From Alicyclobacillus sp. ALC3 (GTDB lineage Bacteria; Bacillota; Bacilli; Alicyclobacillales; Alicyclobacillaceae), in the NCBI RefSeq assembly GCF_028751195.1, contig NZ_CP066784.1:2480001-2544000 (forward strand): 64,000 nt of DNA, given 5' to 3'. Below the pieces are notes generated by a model, which saw only the letters and a program-made list of their open reading frames with translations, did no database searches and had not been told where the DNA came from. Positions 1-7,999 of this stretch are shown here, piece after piece (positions within the stretch are counted from its first letter, which is position 1; each line of letters starts with the position of its first letter). The position numbers and the translations under genes were made by a program.

Positions 1-1
1 T

Positions 2-271
2 CGCACGGCGTCAAGCGTTCAGGGCATCTCGATGCTGATTCTGTTTCCACTCACATTCCTCTCGAACGCGTTTGTGCCGACCAAGACCATGCCGAACTGG
101 CTACAGTGGTTCGTCCATATCAACCCCATCTCACATCTCGTTAGTGCCGTGCGTGACCTCGCGAACACGGGCACAATCGGGAGTAATGTCGCGATCTCGC
201 TTGCTGGCGCAGCCGTTGTGGTCCTCATCTTTGCACCCATCACTGTGCGTGCCTACATGCGTCGAGCCTAA
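2..271 (+). CDS. ABC-2 type transporter permease, C-terminal fragment
   Basis: An open frame enters from the left edge and ends at the TAA at 269-271; only about 89 residues are visible. The visible part has a hydrophobic segment (SMLILFPLTFLSNAFVP), an amphipathic stretch around WLQWFVHINPISHLV and a last membrane helix before a basic RAYMRRA tail. This matches the C-terminal end of DrrB/ABC-2 export permeases, where the FPLTFLSNAFVP and NPISH segments are typical. Such permeases pair with an ATPase encoded next to them, which would lie to the left of the window. The exported substrate cannot be told. The start is outside the window. Confidence 0.85.
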   Translation, partial: RTASSVQGISMLILFPLTFLSNAFVPTKTMPNWLQWFVHINPISHLVSAVRDLANTGTIGSNVAISLAGAAVVVLIFAPITVRAYMRRA

Positions 272-325
272 CAACTTGGCGCAGACTCTGGTCAAGCACC
301 GAAATCACGAACGTCGCCGCTTCGT

Positions 326-1696
326 TTACAGGACTGCAGCGAGTTCCGTCAGATAGAGGCAGTAAATCTCCTGCAAGCGGTAGAAGTTTTCAAGGCGCAG
401 GAACTCGTTCGGCGCATGGGCCCGTTCGTCTTCCCCGGAGGCGCCGACAGTCACGGTCTGGACCCCAAGCGCCCGTTGCAACAGGCCCATCACCGGTACC
501 GTACCGCCACTCATGCCAAACCCAGCCTGCTTGCCAGTCGTCTCAAGCAGCACGCGCTGCAGGGCGTCCACACTTTTGTCATCGGACGGTAGGCGGTAGG
601 CGAACGCCTCACCAGGCAGGTCAGTAAAGGTGACGCTCGCGTATTCTGGTGTGACGCGGCGAATGTGCGCTTTGACCTGCTCGCGAATCACAGCAGGGTC
701 CTGGTTCGGCACCAGTCGGCAGGTGATTTTGGCGAACGCCTCGTGCGGGATCACGGTTTTGATGCCGTCGCCCTGGAACCCGCCCCACACGCCGTTCAAC
801 TCCAGCGTCGGGCGCACCAGAGCGCGCTCGGTCGGCGAGTACTCCGGTTCGCCGAACGATGCGCGAATCCCCGCCGCCTCTGCCGTCCGTTCATACCCGG
901 CAGCTAACTCGCTGACCAAGGCGCGCTCCTGCTCTCTCACCGGCTCCACGTCGTCGTAGAACCCTTCCACCAGAATGCGCCCTTCTTCGTCGCGCAGAGA
1001 ATTGAGGATGCTGATAAGGCCGTGCAGAGCGTTTGGCACAAAGCCGCCGCCACCAGAGTGCATGTCGATGTTCGCCGTCTGTACCCGCACTTCAATCCCT
1101 GCGAGGCCGCGGTTGCCGATCCCGATTTTCGGGTCCTCCTTGCTGCCGATACCTCCGTCTGCGCTCACCGTCAAATCGCAATCCAGGAGGTCCTTGTGTG
1201 CCGCGACGAACCGGCCAAGTGACGGACTTCCGATTTCCTCTTCGCCTTCAATCAAAAACTTCACGTTCACCGGCAACGCTCCGGTGGTTTGAAGGATGGC
1301 TTCACAAGCGGTAATGGGAAGCAGCACGTTTCCTTTCATGTCAGACGCGGCGCGTGCATAGATTCTTCCATCTTCCACGTGCGGCTCAAACGGTGGGTGT
1401 GTCCACAGTTCGAGCGGTTCCGCCGGCTGCACGTCAAAGTGTCCATAGAAGAGGATGGTTGGCTTATCCGCAGACTCGATGCGCTCGGCGTAGACGAGCG
1501 GGTGGCCGCCAGTTTCCATTATTTGCACATCCTCTATCCCTGCGCGGCGCAGCCGGTTCGCAGTCCACTTTGCAGCGCGGCGGACGTCCTCGCGGTGGGC
1601 AGCCAGCGTGGAAACACTCGGGATCTGCAGAAACTCTATCAACTCTTCTAAGTAGGCGTCCTTGTGTTGCTCCAAGTGCGTTTTCCAGTCCGTCAC
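326..1696 (-). CDS. M20 family zinc dipeptidase
   Basis: A 456-residue cytosolic metallopeptidase of the M20 (ArgE/DapE/CNDP-like) family, predicted to hydrolyse dipeptides with a two-zinc centre. The first metal-binding motif GHFDVQP is at about residues 85-91 (H86, D88), the bridging aspartate is in ASDMKG (D119) and the catalytic/binding glutamates are in IEGEEEIGS (about 152-154). A dimerisation lid domain follows, then the closing GMSGGTVPV region. The frame stays open far upstream of the start, but the GTG at 1694-1696 has a perfect AGGAGGT site six to seven bases before it and gives the usual family length (about 455-465). It is divergent from the exporter gene to its right. The substrate is not specified by sequence. 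Confidence 0.9.
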   Translation of the reverse strand: MTDWKTHLEQHKDAYLEELIEFLQIPSVSTLAAHREDVRRAAKWTANRLRRAGIEDVQIMETGGHPLVYAERIESADKPTILFYGHFDVQPAEPLELWTHPPFEPHVEDGRIYARAASDMKGNVLLPITACEAILQTTGALPVNVKFLIEGEEEIGSPSLGRFVAAHKDLLDCDLTVSADGGIGSKEDPKIGIGNRGLAGIEVRVQTANIDMHSGGGGFVPNALHGLISILNSLRDEEGRILVEGFYDDVEPVREQERALVSELAAGYERTAEAAGIRASFGEPEYSPTERALVRPTLELNGVWGGFQGDGIKTVIPHEAFAKITCRLVPNQDPAVIREQVKAHIRRVTPEYASVTFTDLPGEAFAYRLPSDDKSVDALQRVLLETTGKQAGFGMSGGTVPVMGLLQRALGVQTVTVGASGEDERAHAPNEFLRLENFYRLQEIYCLYLTELAAVL

Positions 1697-1882
1697 GTGG
1701 TTGACCTCCTTCTGGCTTGCGGGCCTCGGCCCGACGCACCCCCCTCGGGGGCGTTTGAATCTGCTTTGTCTCAAAATTGCGTAGACTTCCTTCGGCTGAA
1801 GACTGACAGAATCCTGCTCACGACACGCAAGACAAAGGTCGCGGGCAGGTTGTAACTGCGGTGTCGATCCGACGGGATTTCG

Positions 1883-1912
1883 TTGACAGTATCCGTCAAA
1901 ACCATCTATTCT
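1883..1912 (+). promoter_or_regulatory. SigA-type promoter with overlapping inverted repeat (operator candidate)
   Basis: TTGACA at 1883-1888 and TATTCT at 1907-1912 are separated by 18 bases, close to the vegetative consensus. The -35 box is one arm of an inverted repeat, TTGAC-N7-GTCAA (1883-1899). A repressor bound there would block the -35 region. The promoter points at the exporter gene starting at 1952. No regulator gene adjoins it in this window. Confidence 0.6.
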
Positions 1913-1951
1913 GTTCAAGCACAACAGGTTAGAGAAAGGAGAAACGCACCG

Positions 1952-3448
1952 ATGCAGGAACAGGCACTCCATGTCAACAAACGACTTTTGATGGCTGTTA
2001 TGGTCGTTGGCGCCTTCATCGCGATTTTGAATGAGACGCTGCTCAACATCGCGCTGCCGCAGATTATGCGCGACATGACTATCTCTGCCAGCACAGCGCA
2101 GTGGCTGACGACCGCGTACATGCTGACAAACGGGGTGCTCATCCCAGTTAGCGCGTTTCTCATTCAGCGCTTTTCGACGCGCAGTCTGTTTATCAGCGCG
2201 GTTGGCATTTTCGCCGCTGGGACGCTCATCGCCGCGATCTCGCCCGACTTCGCAGTTCTTCTCATCGGGCGCGTCGTCCAGGCGAGCGGCGCTGCCATCA
2301 TGCTGCCACTCTTGATGAACGTTGTCCTTACCATTTACGAGCCGCACCAGCGCGGGGCGGCCATGGGCATGATTGGAATGGTGATCACGTTTGCACCCGC
2401 TATTGGCCCCACCCTCTCGGGGTGGTTGGTTGAGCACCACTCGTGGCGGCTGCTCTTTTTCATCGTCTTGCCGATCGCGCTGCTCGACCTCTTGTTCGCC
2501 GTCAAGAGTCTGCAGAACGTGATGCCGCTGTCGAAACCGAAGGTGAGCGTTTTGTCGGTCTTGCTCTCGACAGTTGGTTTTGGCGGGTTGCTCTATGGAT
2601 TTAGTAGTGCGGGGACGGCAGGTTGGGACAGTCGGACTGTCATTGCATCGCTCGCGGTCGCTCTTGTCGCGCTCACCGTCTTCGTCGTCTACCAACTCCG
2701 GCTTCGGGCACCGATGCTAGAGTTTCGCGTGTTTACCTACCCAATGTTTTCACTGACGACCGGGATTATGGTCTTGATGATGATGGCGATGTTTTCATCG
2801 ATGCTGCTACTGCCCATCTACTTGCAGACGATGCGTGGCTTTACGTCGCTGCAGTCGGGGTTGCTGGTGCTGCCTGGCGCCATCTTGATGGGCATCATGT
2901 CGCCCATTACGGGCCGGATATTCGATAAGATTGGCGCCAAGCTGCTTGCAGTTGTCGGCGCGTTGGTCACCGCAGTCGCGATGTTCGGCCTTGCGCGCAT
3001 CACGTTGCAGACTTCGTTTGTGTATATGGCGGTTCTCTATGCTCTGGTCATGTTCGGGATGTCGGTGATGATGATGCCGACGATGACGGCCGGGCTCAAC
3101 CAACTGCCGCAGCACCTCAATCCGCATGGCACGGCGATGTCGAACACGATGCAGCAAGTGGCTGGGGCCATTGGGACGGGGTTGCTCGTCACTGTCATGA
3201 CGAGTGAAACGAAGGCGCACCTGGGAAGTCAGATGCGCGCTCTTGGCACACCGACGCCAAGCCAAGCACAGGTCGCACTCGCTGTGCGCCACGCGAGTGT
3301 GCTTGGGATGAACGACGCGTTCCTCGTTGCGGGTCTCATCAGCGTGGCAGCGTTCGCGATGGCCTGGTTTATCCAGCGCACTGGCGCGCACCACGCGGTT
3401 CTCACAGAGTTTGAGCCGGAAGACTTGGCGGCGGGGGATGCGCAATGA
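1952..3448 (+). CDS. DHA2 family (EmrB/QacA-like) multidrug MFS exporter
   Basis: A 498-residue major facilitator with about 14 hydrophobic segments, the DHA2 drug:H+ antiporter layout. Family motifs are visible: the early acidic helix (AILNETLLNIALPQI), a motif-A-like loop after helix 2 (about LIQRFSTRSLF), and a motif-C-like glycine/proline helix, MIGMVITFAPAIGPTLSGW, typical of exporters. The ATG at 1952 is preferred over an earlier in-frame start at 1883 because AGAAAGGAGAAA lies just before it and 1883 falls inside the -35 box. It is coupled to the next gene by an ATGA overlap. It probably exports toxic organic compounds; the substrate is unknown. Confidence 0.9.
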   Translation: MQEQALHVNKRLLMAVMVVGAFIAILNETLLNIALPQIMRDMTISASTAQWLTTAYMLTNGVLIPVSAFLIQRFSTRSLFISAVGIFAAGTLIAAISPDFAVLLIGRVVQASGAAIMLPLLMNVVLTIYEPHQRGAAMGMIGMVITFAPAIGPTLSGWLVEHHSWRLLFFIVLPIALLDLLFAVKSLQNVMPLSKPKVSVLSVLLSTVGFGGLLYGFSSAGTAGWDSRTVIASLAVALVALTVFVVYQLRLRAPMLEFRVFTYPMFSLTTGIMVLMMMAMFSSMLLLPIYLQTMRGFTSLQSGLLVLPGAILMGIMSPITGRIFDKIGAKLLAVVGALVTAVAMFGLARITLQTSFVYMAVLYALVMFGMSVMMMPTMTAGLNQLPQHLNPHGTAMSNTMQQVAGAIGTGLLVTVMTSETKAHLGSQMRALGTPTPSQAQVALAVRHASVLGMNDAFLVAGLISVAAFAMAWFIQRTGAHHAVLTEFEPEDLAAGDAQ

Positions 3449-3699
3449 CTGTGTGGAAGATTCCTCGCGAACAAAAAAAGGTTCTCATCGAGCGTGTTCA
3501 GTCTTACTTTGAGTTGGAGCGAGACGAATCGATTGGCGAGCTTGCTGCGGAGCACCTGCTCGACTTTCTGATCACGGCCATCGGCCCCACCCTCTACAAC
3601 CAGGCCATCCGCGACGCACGCAAAGTGGCCATGGCGCAGATGGTACGGGTGGAGGAAGAGATCGATCTGCTTGAAAAACCGGAGGAACGGGCGCGTTAG
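3445..3699 (+). CDS. DUF2164 family protein
   Basis: An 84-residue mostly helical protein whose ATG overlaps the stop of the exporter gene (ATGA), so it is translationally coupled to it. The core IERVQSYFELERDESIGELAAEHLLDF followed by GPTLYNQAIRDA matches the DUF2164 family, whose members are about 80 residues. Function is not established; the fixed pairing here suggests only co-expression with the exporter. Confidence 0.8.
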   Translation: MTVWKIPREQKKVLIERVQSYFELERDESIGELAAEHLLDFLITAIGPTLYNQAIRDARKVAMAQMVRVEEEIDLLEKPEERAR

Positions 3700-3740
3700 C
3701 CCCGACCTCCGGCTGACGTCTGGCGAAAGAGGTGGGGTGT

Positions 3741-4472
3741 ATGTCCTTCCATGGGCCTTTTCGTCAAGTCCCACAGTTTCAGCATGGTCCGGAGCGCGCC
3801 AGTGCAAGACCGCCACACACACAACACGTGGACTGGCACGCCCGGTATCCAAACGAGGTGATTTTGCGCGGACCGTCCGACCGCAGAGCAGTCGCCTTAA
3901 CGTTCGATGACGGACCAGACAATGTGTGGACGCCGCTTATTCTGAGCGTTTTAGCCAAGTACAGTGTGAAGGCGACATTCACCTGCGTCGGTCAAATGGT
4001 ACAGGGCAACCCTGCGATACTCCAACAAATCTTCCAAGCAGGGCACAATATTGAAAATCACAGTTGGAGCCACCCAGACTTCACCAAAGTCTCGGCGACG
4101 GAAGCAAAGTCGCAGATTGAGCGGACAAACCTGCTCATTTCGCAAATCCTCCATGTGAAACCCCGCTTTTTCCGTCCTCCGTACGGAGCCATCAACGATC
4201 AGGTCATCGCTGAGGTCGTATCGCTCGGAATGAAAATCTTGTACTGGGACGTGGACAGCCTTGACTGGTCAGGTCTCACCAAGGAACAGGTCGTCGCGAA
4301 CGTTCTCGCACACACAGAACCCGGTTCTATCATTCTGATGCATTCCGCCGGCGGGCGAGGCGGGCTTGCGGACACCGTTCAAGCCCTGCCGTCCATTATC
4401 GAGACGTTTCGTCGCGAAGGCTACTTGCTGACCACATTGGCAGACTTGTTGCGAGAACCAGCGTATCAGTAG
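3741..4472 (+). CDS. Polysaccharide deacetylase (NodB domain, carbohydrate esterase 4)
   Basis: A 243-residue metal-dependent deacetylase acting on N-acetylated glycans such as peptidoglycan or chitin oligomers. The five CE4 motifs are present: TFDDGPD (54-60, catalytic base and metal Asp), NHSWSHPD (106-113, metal His107 and His111), RPPYG (145-149), WDVDSLDW, and ILMHS near the C-terminus. There is no clear signal peptide or membrane anchor; the first 45 residues are polar and rich in His, Pro and Gln, so export is uncertain. An ATG at 3741 with an AAGAGGTGG ribosome site is used rather than an upstream GTG at 3732. It lies just downstream of the exporter and DUF2164 pair. Confidence 0.9.
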   Translation: MSFHGPFRQVPQFQHGPERASARPPHTQHVDWHARYPNEVILRGPSDRRAVALTFDDGPDNVWTPLILSVLAKYSVKATFTCVGQMVQGNPAILQQIFQAGHNIENHSWSHPDFTKVSATEAKSQIERTNLLISQILHVKPRFFRPPYGAINDQVIAEVVSLGMKILYWDVDSLDWSGLTKEQVVANVLAHTEPGSIILMHSAGGRGGLADTVQALPSIIETFRREGYLLTTLADLLREPAYQ

Positions 4473-4594
4473 GGCGAACGGCCTGCTTTGAGACTGCGAG
4501 TCTTGAGAGGGTCCCGATCTGCGCTTGTCCATGTCACCGGAATCCTACCTGACGTATCGATAGATTATCTGATACGGAAAGGGGGAAAAGCTAA

Positions 4595-4837
4595 ATGGCC
4601 ATCACTCGCAATAACACCGTATCGAATCGTATTCTGGCAGCTTACTTTAGTAAGACTTGGAGGCGCCTGCCGGGCTTGGACGGGCGTGTCGTCTACGTTG
4701 CCACCGCGACTCCATCGACAGTGACCCTAATTGTCCAAGGCACGCGCAACCAGAAGCTGACATTCAGTGCAGGGCAGAGAGTAATTGTCGTCGGGGGGAC
4801 GTTTCACTTCCCGCCGCACACGACCGTGTTTCTGTAA
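4595..4837 (+). CDS. Small hypothetical beta-rich protein
   Basis: An 80-residue protein with a very strong ribosome site (GGAAAGGGGGAAAA) before its ATG and a strong terminator directly after its stop, so it appears to be a real monocistronic gene. The N-terminal 25 residues are basic and possibly helical. The rest alternates hydrophobic and polar residues (GRVVYVATATPSTVTLIVQG, then RVIVVGG), suggesting a small beta-barrel or sandwich. I do not recognise the family. It recalls in style, but does not align with, the Sm-like small proteins at 51 and 63 kb. Confidence 0.6.
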   Translation: MAITRNNTVSNRILAAYFSKTWRRLPGLDGRVVYVATATPSTVTLIVQGTRNQKLTFSAGQRVIVVGGTFHFPPHTTVFL

Positions 4838-4861
4838 GGATTCGGACGGGAGTTTGAAACG

Positions 4862-4906
4862 GGGCTGTCCCGCTGTGCTACTTGCACAGCGGGACAGCCC
4901 TTTCTT
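4862..4906 (+). terminator. Rho-independent terminator
   Basis: A perfect 17 bp stem, GGGCTGTCCCGCTGTGC pairing with its complement across the loop TACTT, is followed by TTTCTT. It lies 25 bases after the small gene ending at 4837. Confidence 0.9.
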
Positions 4907-5012
4907 GTACTCGTTTTCGCGGTGGTCCTCGACTTGCGCGCTGATTGGCGGGCTGATACACCTCTCTGTTATCTTGGTAGTGTGCGAGGCAAGCCAGAGA
5001 GGAGTGCTAAGA

Positions 5013-6776
5013 TTGGCTTCAAAATATTGGACCTACGAGGAAATGTGGCAGGAACTGCGCCGGATGCAGGCGGCCTATCCCAACTTCATACAGGTCGAAG
5101 TCATTGGCCACAGCCGCCAGGGGCGGGAGATGGCAGGGGTGACCTTGACGAACCACGCGACAGGAGAGCCGCAGCATAAGGCGGCGGTCTTCGTCGACGC
5201 AAACATTCACGCCGGCGAAGTGGCGGGCAACGCTGTGGCGATGCACTGGATTTCCTGGTGCCTGGAAAACTACGGCACCGACAAGGAAGCAACCGAACTG
5301 CTCGACGCACACACCGTGTACGTTGTCCCGCGCATTGCGCTCGATGGCGCCGAGTTGTACCTGACCACGCCGGCTCGATTTCGTTCGAGTCCGCACACGT
5401 ATCCGTATTCGGAGCCGCCGCATGGTTTTATTCCCGACGACGTCGACGGCAACGGACACATTCTGCAGATGCGCGTCCCTGCGGAGGACGGCGGGTTTGT
5501 GAAGGACGAGGTCGATCCGCGCGTCATGCGCCGACGCCGTCCGGGTGAATTCGGCGGCGAGTACTTCCACGTGTTCCCGGAGGGCCGCATCGACCGCACC
5601 ACGCGGACTGGTGCCTTGCCAGCGTTCCCAACTGCGAAAAACGCGCGCCGTACGGCGATGGACTTCAACCGGAACTTCCCGATTCGCTGGGCTGGCGAAT
5701 TTGGGCAGCCAGGGTCAGGGCCGTACCCTTTGTCCGAGCCAGAGCTTCGGGGCTTGGCCGACTTCATCCACGCGCACCCAAACATCGCGGCCTATGTGGC
5801 TTTGCACACGACAGGCGGCGTGATTCTCCGGCAACCTTCGACCGGCGATGACACGGTGCTTTCGGTTACAGACCGCACGCTGTTCACGCGCGTTGCCGAG
5901 ATGGGGGCGCAAGTGAGCGGGTATCATGCGGGATCGAACTATAAGGTGTTTGCTACCGGCCACGAAGAAGTGCTGATGCCGGGCGCCGCAGACGATTGGA
6001 TGTATGAGCATTTCGGCGTGCTTGGTTTTACGCTTGAAATTTGGGACCTCGAAAAGCGGGCCGGAGCGCGCAGCTACGGTGAAGTTGGCATGCGCAAGTT
6101 AATGGAACTGACGCCGGAAGAAGAGGCGGAGGACGACCGCAAGGTGTACGCCTGGGCCGAACACGAGGTTGGCGAGAAGGGCGTGTTCGCGTGGACAGCC
6201 TTTGAGCACCCGGACTTCGGCCAGGTGGAGATTGGCGGTCTCGACCCGAAGTTTGTCCTGCAAAACCCCCCGGAACACCTGATCGGCGAGGAGTGCGTGA
6301 ACGTGAGCGCTTTCCTCACGAAGCTCGGTTTATCAACGGCGAAACTGGTAATCCTGTCAGTCGAAGTCCAAGCGCTCGACGGGGACGGGGACGGGGACGG
6401 CAGTGTTGGCACGGGGCAGCCTGGTGAACGCCGATACCGTATTGTGGCCGAGGTTTCGAACGCTGGTTTCCTGCCGACATCAAGCACGGACAAAGGCAGA
6501 AAGCTGCTGCTTGAGGGCGTGCGCGCGTTTCTTGACGGCGGTGGGAGTGGCGAGTCTGCACGGGGTGCGTCAGCTGGAGTCGAGGTCGTGGCTGGGTCGT
6601 CACCAGTGGAGTTGGGCCACCTCGACGGCTATGGCAGCCAGAGCACTTGGTCGCCACAGACCACGCAGCGCGGCTACGCGGAGTGGGTGGTGAAGGCAAC
6701 ACCGGGATCGACAGTGACTGTGGGCTTTGAAGGCCCGCGCGCGGGACGCGTAGTGCGCGAGGTCAAGCTTGGGTAG
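5013..6776 (+). CDS. M14 family zinc carboxypeptidase
   Basis: A 587-residue metallocarboxypeptidase. The zinc-binding HxxE is in NIHAGEVAGN (about residues 66-75). The substrate-binding region is around RTAMDFNRNFP, the third ligand histidine is in VALHTTGG, and the catalytic glutamate lies in GFTLEIWDLEKRAG. After the catalytic domain (about 1-400) comes a C-terminal beta-sandwich-like region (about 430-587) ending near PGSTVTVGFEGPRAG. The TTG at 5013, preceded by AGAGGAG, starts the protein directly at the family's SKYWTYEEMWQELR; longer in-frame starts reach back into the preceding terminator. No signal peptide is visible, so it may be cytosolic. A (GGGGAC)n run encodes the DGDGDGDG stretch between the domains. 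Confidence 0.85.
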   Translation: MASKYWTYEEMWQELRRMQAAYPNFIQVEVIGHSRQGREMAGVTLTNHATGEPQHKAAVFVDANIHAGEVAGNAVAMHWISWCLENYGTDKEATELLDAHTVYVVPRIALDGAELYLTTPARFRSSPHTYPYSEPPHGFIPDDVDGNGHILQMRVPAEDGGFVKDEVDPRVMRRRRPGEFGGEYFHVFPEGRIDRTTRTGALPAFPTAKNARRTAMDFNRNFPIRWAGEFGQPGSGPYPLSEPELRGLADFIHAHPNIAAYVALHTTGGVILRQPSTGDDTVLSVTDRTLFTRVAEMGAQVSGYHAGSNYKVFATGHEEVLMPGAADDWMYEHFGVLGFTLEIWDLEKRAGARSYGEVGMRKLMELTPEEEAEDDRKVYAWAEHEVGEKGVFAWTAFEHPDFGQVEIGGLDPKFVLQNPPEHLIGEECVNVSAFLTKLGLSTAKLVILSVEVQALDGDGDGDGSVGTGQPGERRYRIVAEVSNAGFLPTSSTDKGRKLLLEGVRAFLDGGGSGESARGASAGVEVVAGSSPVELGHLDGYGSQSTWSPQTTQRGYAEWVVKATPGSTVTVGFEGPRAGRVVREVKLG

Positions 6777-6903
6777 GGCGTCCGGGCGGCTGGGCTTGGG
6801 TAGTTTGGGCTTCCGGCGGATGACGTGGGTTTGGCGGATTGCGAAAGATCGGGTAAACTAGAGTTTGGTGCTAAACATTAGTAAGCGAGTTGGAGGGATG
6901 CAC

Positions 6904-7779
6904 ATGTCAGCCGAACACACGTCTGCAAAACAATCTGGGAGCTTCACCATCGGTGGCGATTTGACTGTGAATCGCCTTGGCTATGGCGCCATGCAGTTGA
7001 CGGGGCCTGGAATCTGGGGAGACCCACGCGACCCAGAGGAAGCTGTACGAGTTCTCCGGCGCGCGACGGAACTCGATGTGACGTTTATCGACACGGCTGA
7101 TTCATACGGGCCGTTTGTCTCCGAAATGCTGATCAAAAAGGCACTCCATCCGTACCCGCAAGACCTCGTCATTGCGACGAAGGCGGGACTCACCCGCTCC
7201 GGCCCGAACGATTGGCGCCCGGTTGGCCGTCCTGAGTATCTCCGCCAACAAGTGCACCTCAGTTTGCGCCACTTGGGCCTTGAGCGAATTGATCTGTTGC
7301 AGTTGCACCGGATTGACTCTAAAGTGCCGCTTGAGGAGCAGGTCGGTGAATTGAAACTCCTCCAAGAGGAAGGGAAGATTCGCCACATTGGCCTCAGTGA
7401 AGTCACTGTGGAACAGATTGAGGCGGCCAGCAAAATCGCACAGATTGTGTCCGTCCAGAACCTGTACAATCTCGCGAAGCGCGACGCCGAGCCGGTCTTA
7501 GCCTACTGCGAAGCGCATCAAATTGCGTTCATTCCTTGGTTCCCGCTCGCGACCGGTCAGCTTGCGAAAGCAGGTGGGCCTTTGGACGAAATGGCGAAGC
7601 GGCTCGATGTCAAACCGTCACAACTGGCCTTGGCCTGGTTGCTGAAGCGCTCGCCTGTCATGTTGCCGATTCCGGGAACGTCGTCTGTCGCACACTTGGA
7701 GGAAAACATGGCCGCTGTAGGCATTGAACTTCACGATGCTGACTTCCAAACGCTGTTGGACGTGGCGACAGCGAAGTAA
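6904..7779 (+). CDS. Aldo/keto reductase
   Basis: A 291-residue NADPH-dependent oxidoreductase with an (alpha/beta)8 barrel. The catalytic tetrad is readable: Asp and Tyr in [10 protein letters not shown] (about residues 55-64), Lys in VIATKAGL and His in LLQLHRID. The C-terminal cofactor-binding segment [17 protein letters not shown] is the usual signature. It groups with short AKRs that reduce aldehydes. The ATG at 6904 sits seven bases after GGAGGG; the ATG at 6898 overlaps that site. A strong terminator follows at 7832, so it is probably transcribed alone. The physiological substrate is unknown. Confidence 0.9.
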   Translation: MSAEHTSAKQSGSFTIGGDLTVNRLGYGAMQLTGPGIWGDPRDPEEAVRVLRRATELDVTFIDTADSYGPFVSEMLIKKALHPYPQDLVIATKAGLTRSGPNDWRPVGRPEYLRQQVHLSLRHLGLERIDLLQLHRIDSKVPLEEQVGELKLLQEEGKIRHIGLSEVTVEQIEAASKIAQIVSVQNLYNLAKRDAEPVLAYCEAHQIAFIPWFPLATGQLAKAGGPLDEMAKRLDVKPSQLALAWLLKRSPVMLPIPGTSSVAHLEENMAAVGIELHDADFQTLLDVATAK

Positions 7780-7831
7780 TCAGGTTGGCCAAAGCGCATT
7801 TGTTGGCGTGCATAACCGCTACATTGTGAGG

Positions 7832-7861
7832 AGACGGCCACGGGCAACCGTGGCCGTCTTT
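7832..7861 (+). terminator. Rho-independent terminator
   Basis: A 12 bp perfect stem, AGACGGCCACGG, with a GCAA tetraloop and its complement is followed by a short T run. It closes the aldo/keto reductase unit. Confidence 0.85.
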
Positions 7862-7999
7862 CGATCGGTTCAGGCCAAGTGGCCTTCGTGGCGTAGAGCG
7901 TGAGGATGAAGAATGTGGACACAGGACGCTGTAGTGTGCCGCGGGTCAGACCGACAGTGTACAATAGGCGTTACATGTGCCAAGAAAGGACGATCTCAG

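Noticed and set aside
326..2695. A 789-codon minus-strand frame including the dipeptidase
   Set aside because: Only the last 456 codons show family similarity. The rest lies antisense to the well supported exporter gene and is rich in Arg, His and Gln as expected of a shadow frame. The AGGAGGT-GTG at 1696 is the real start.
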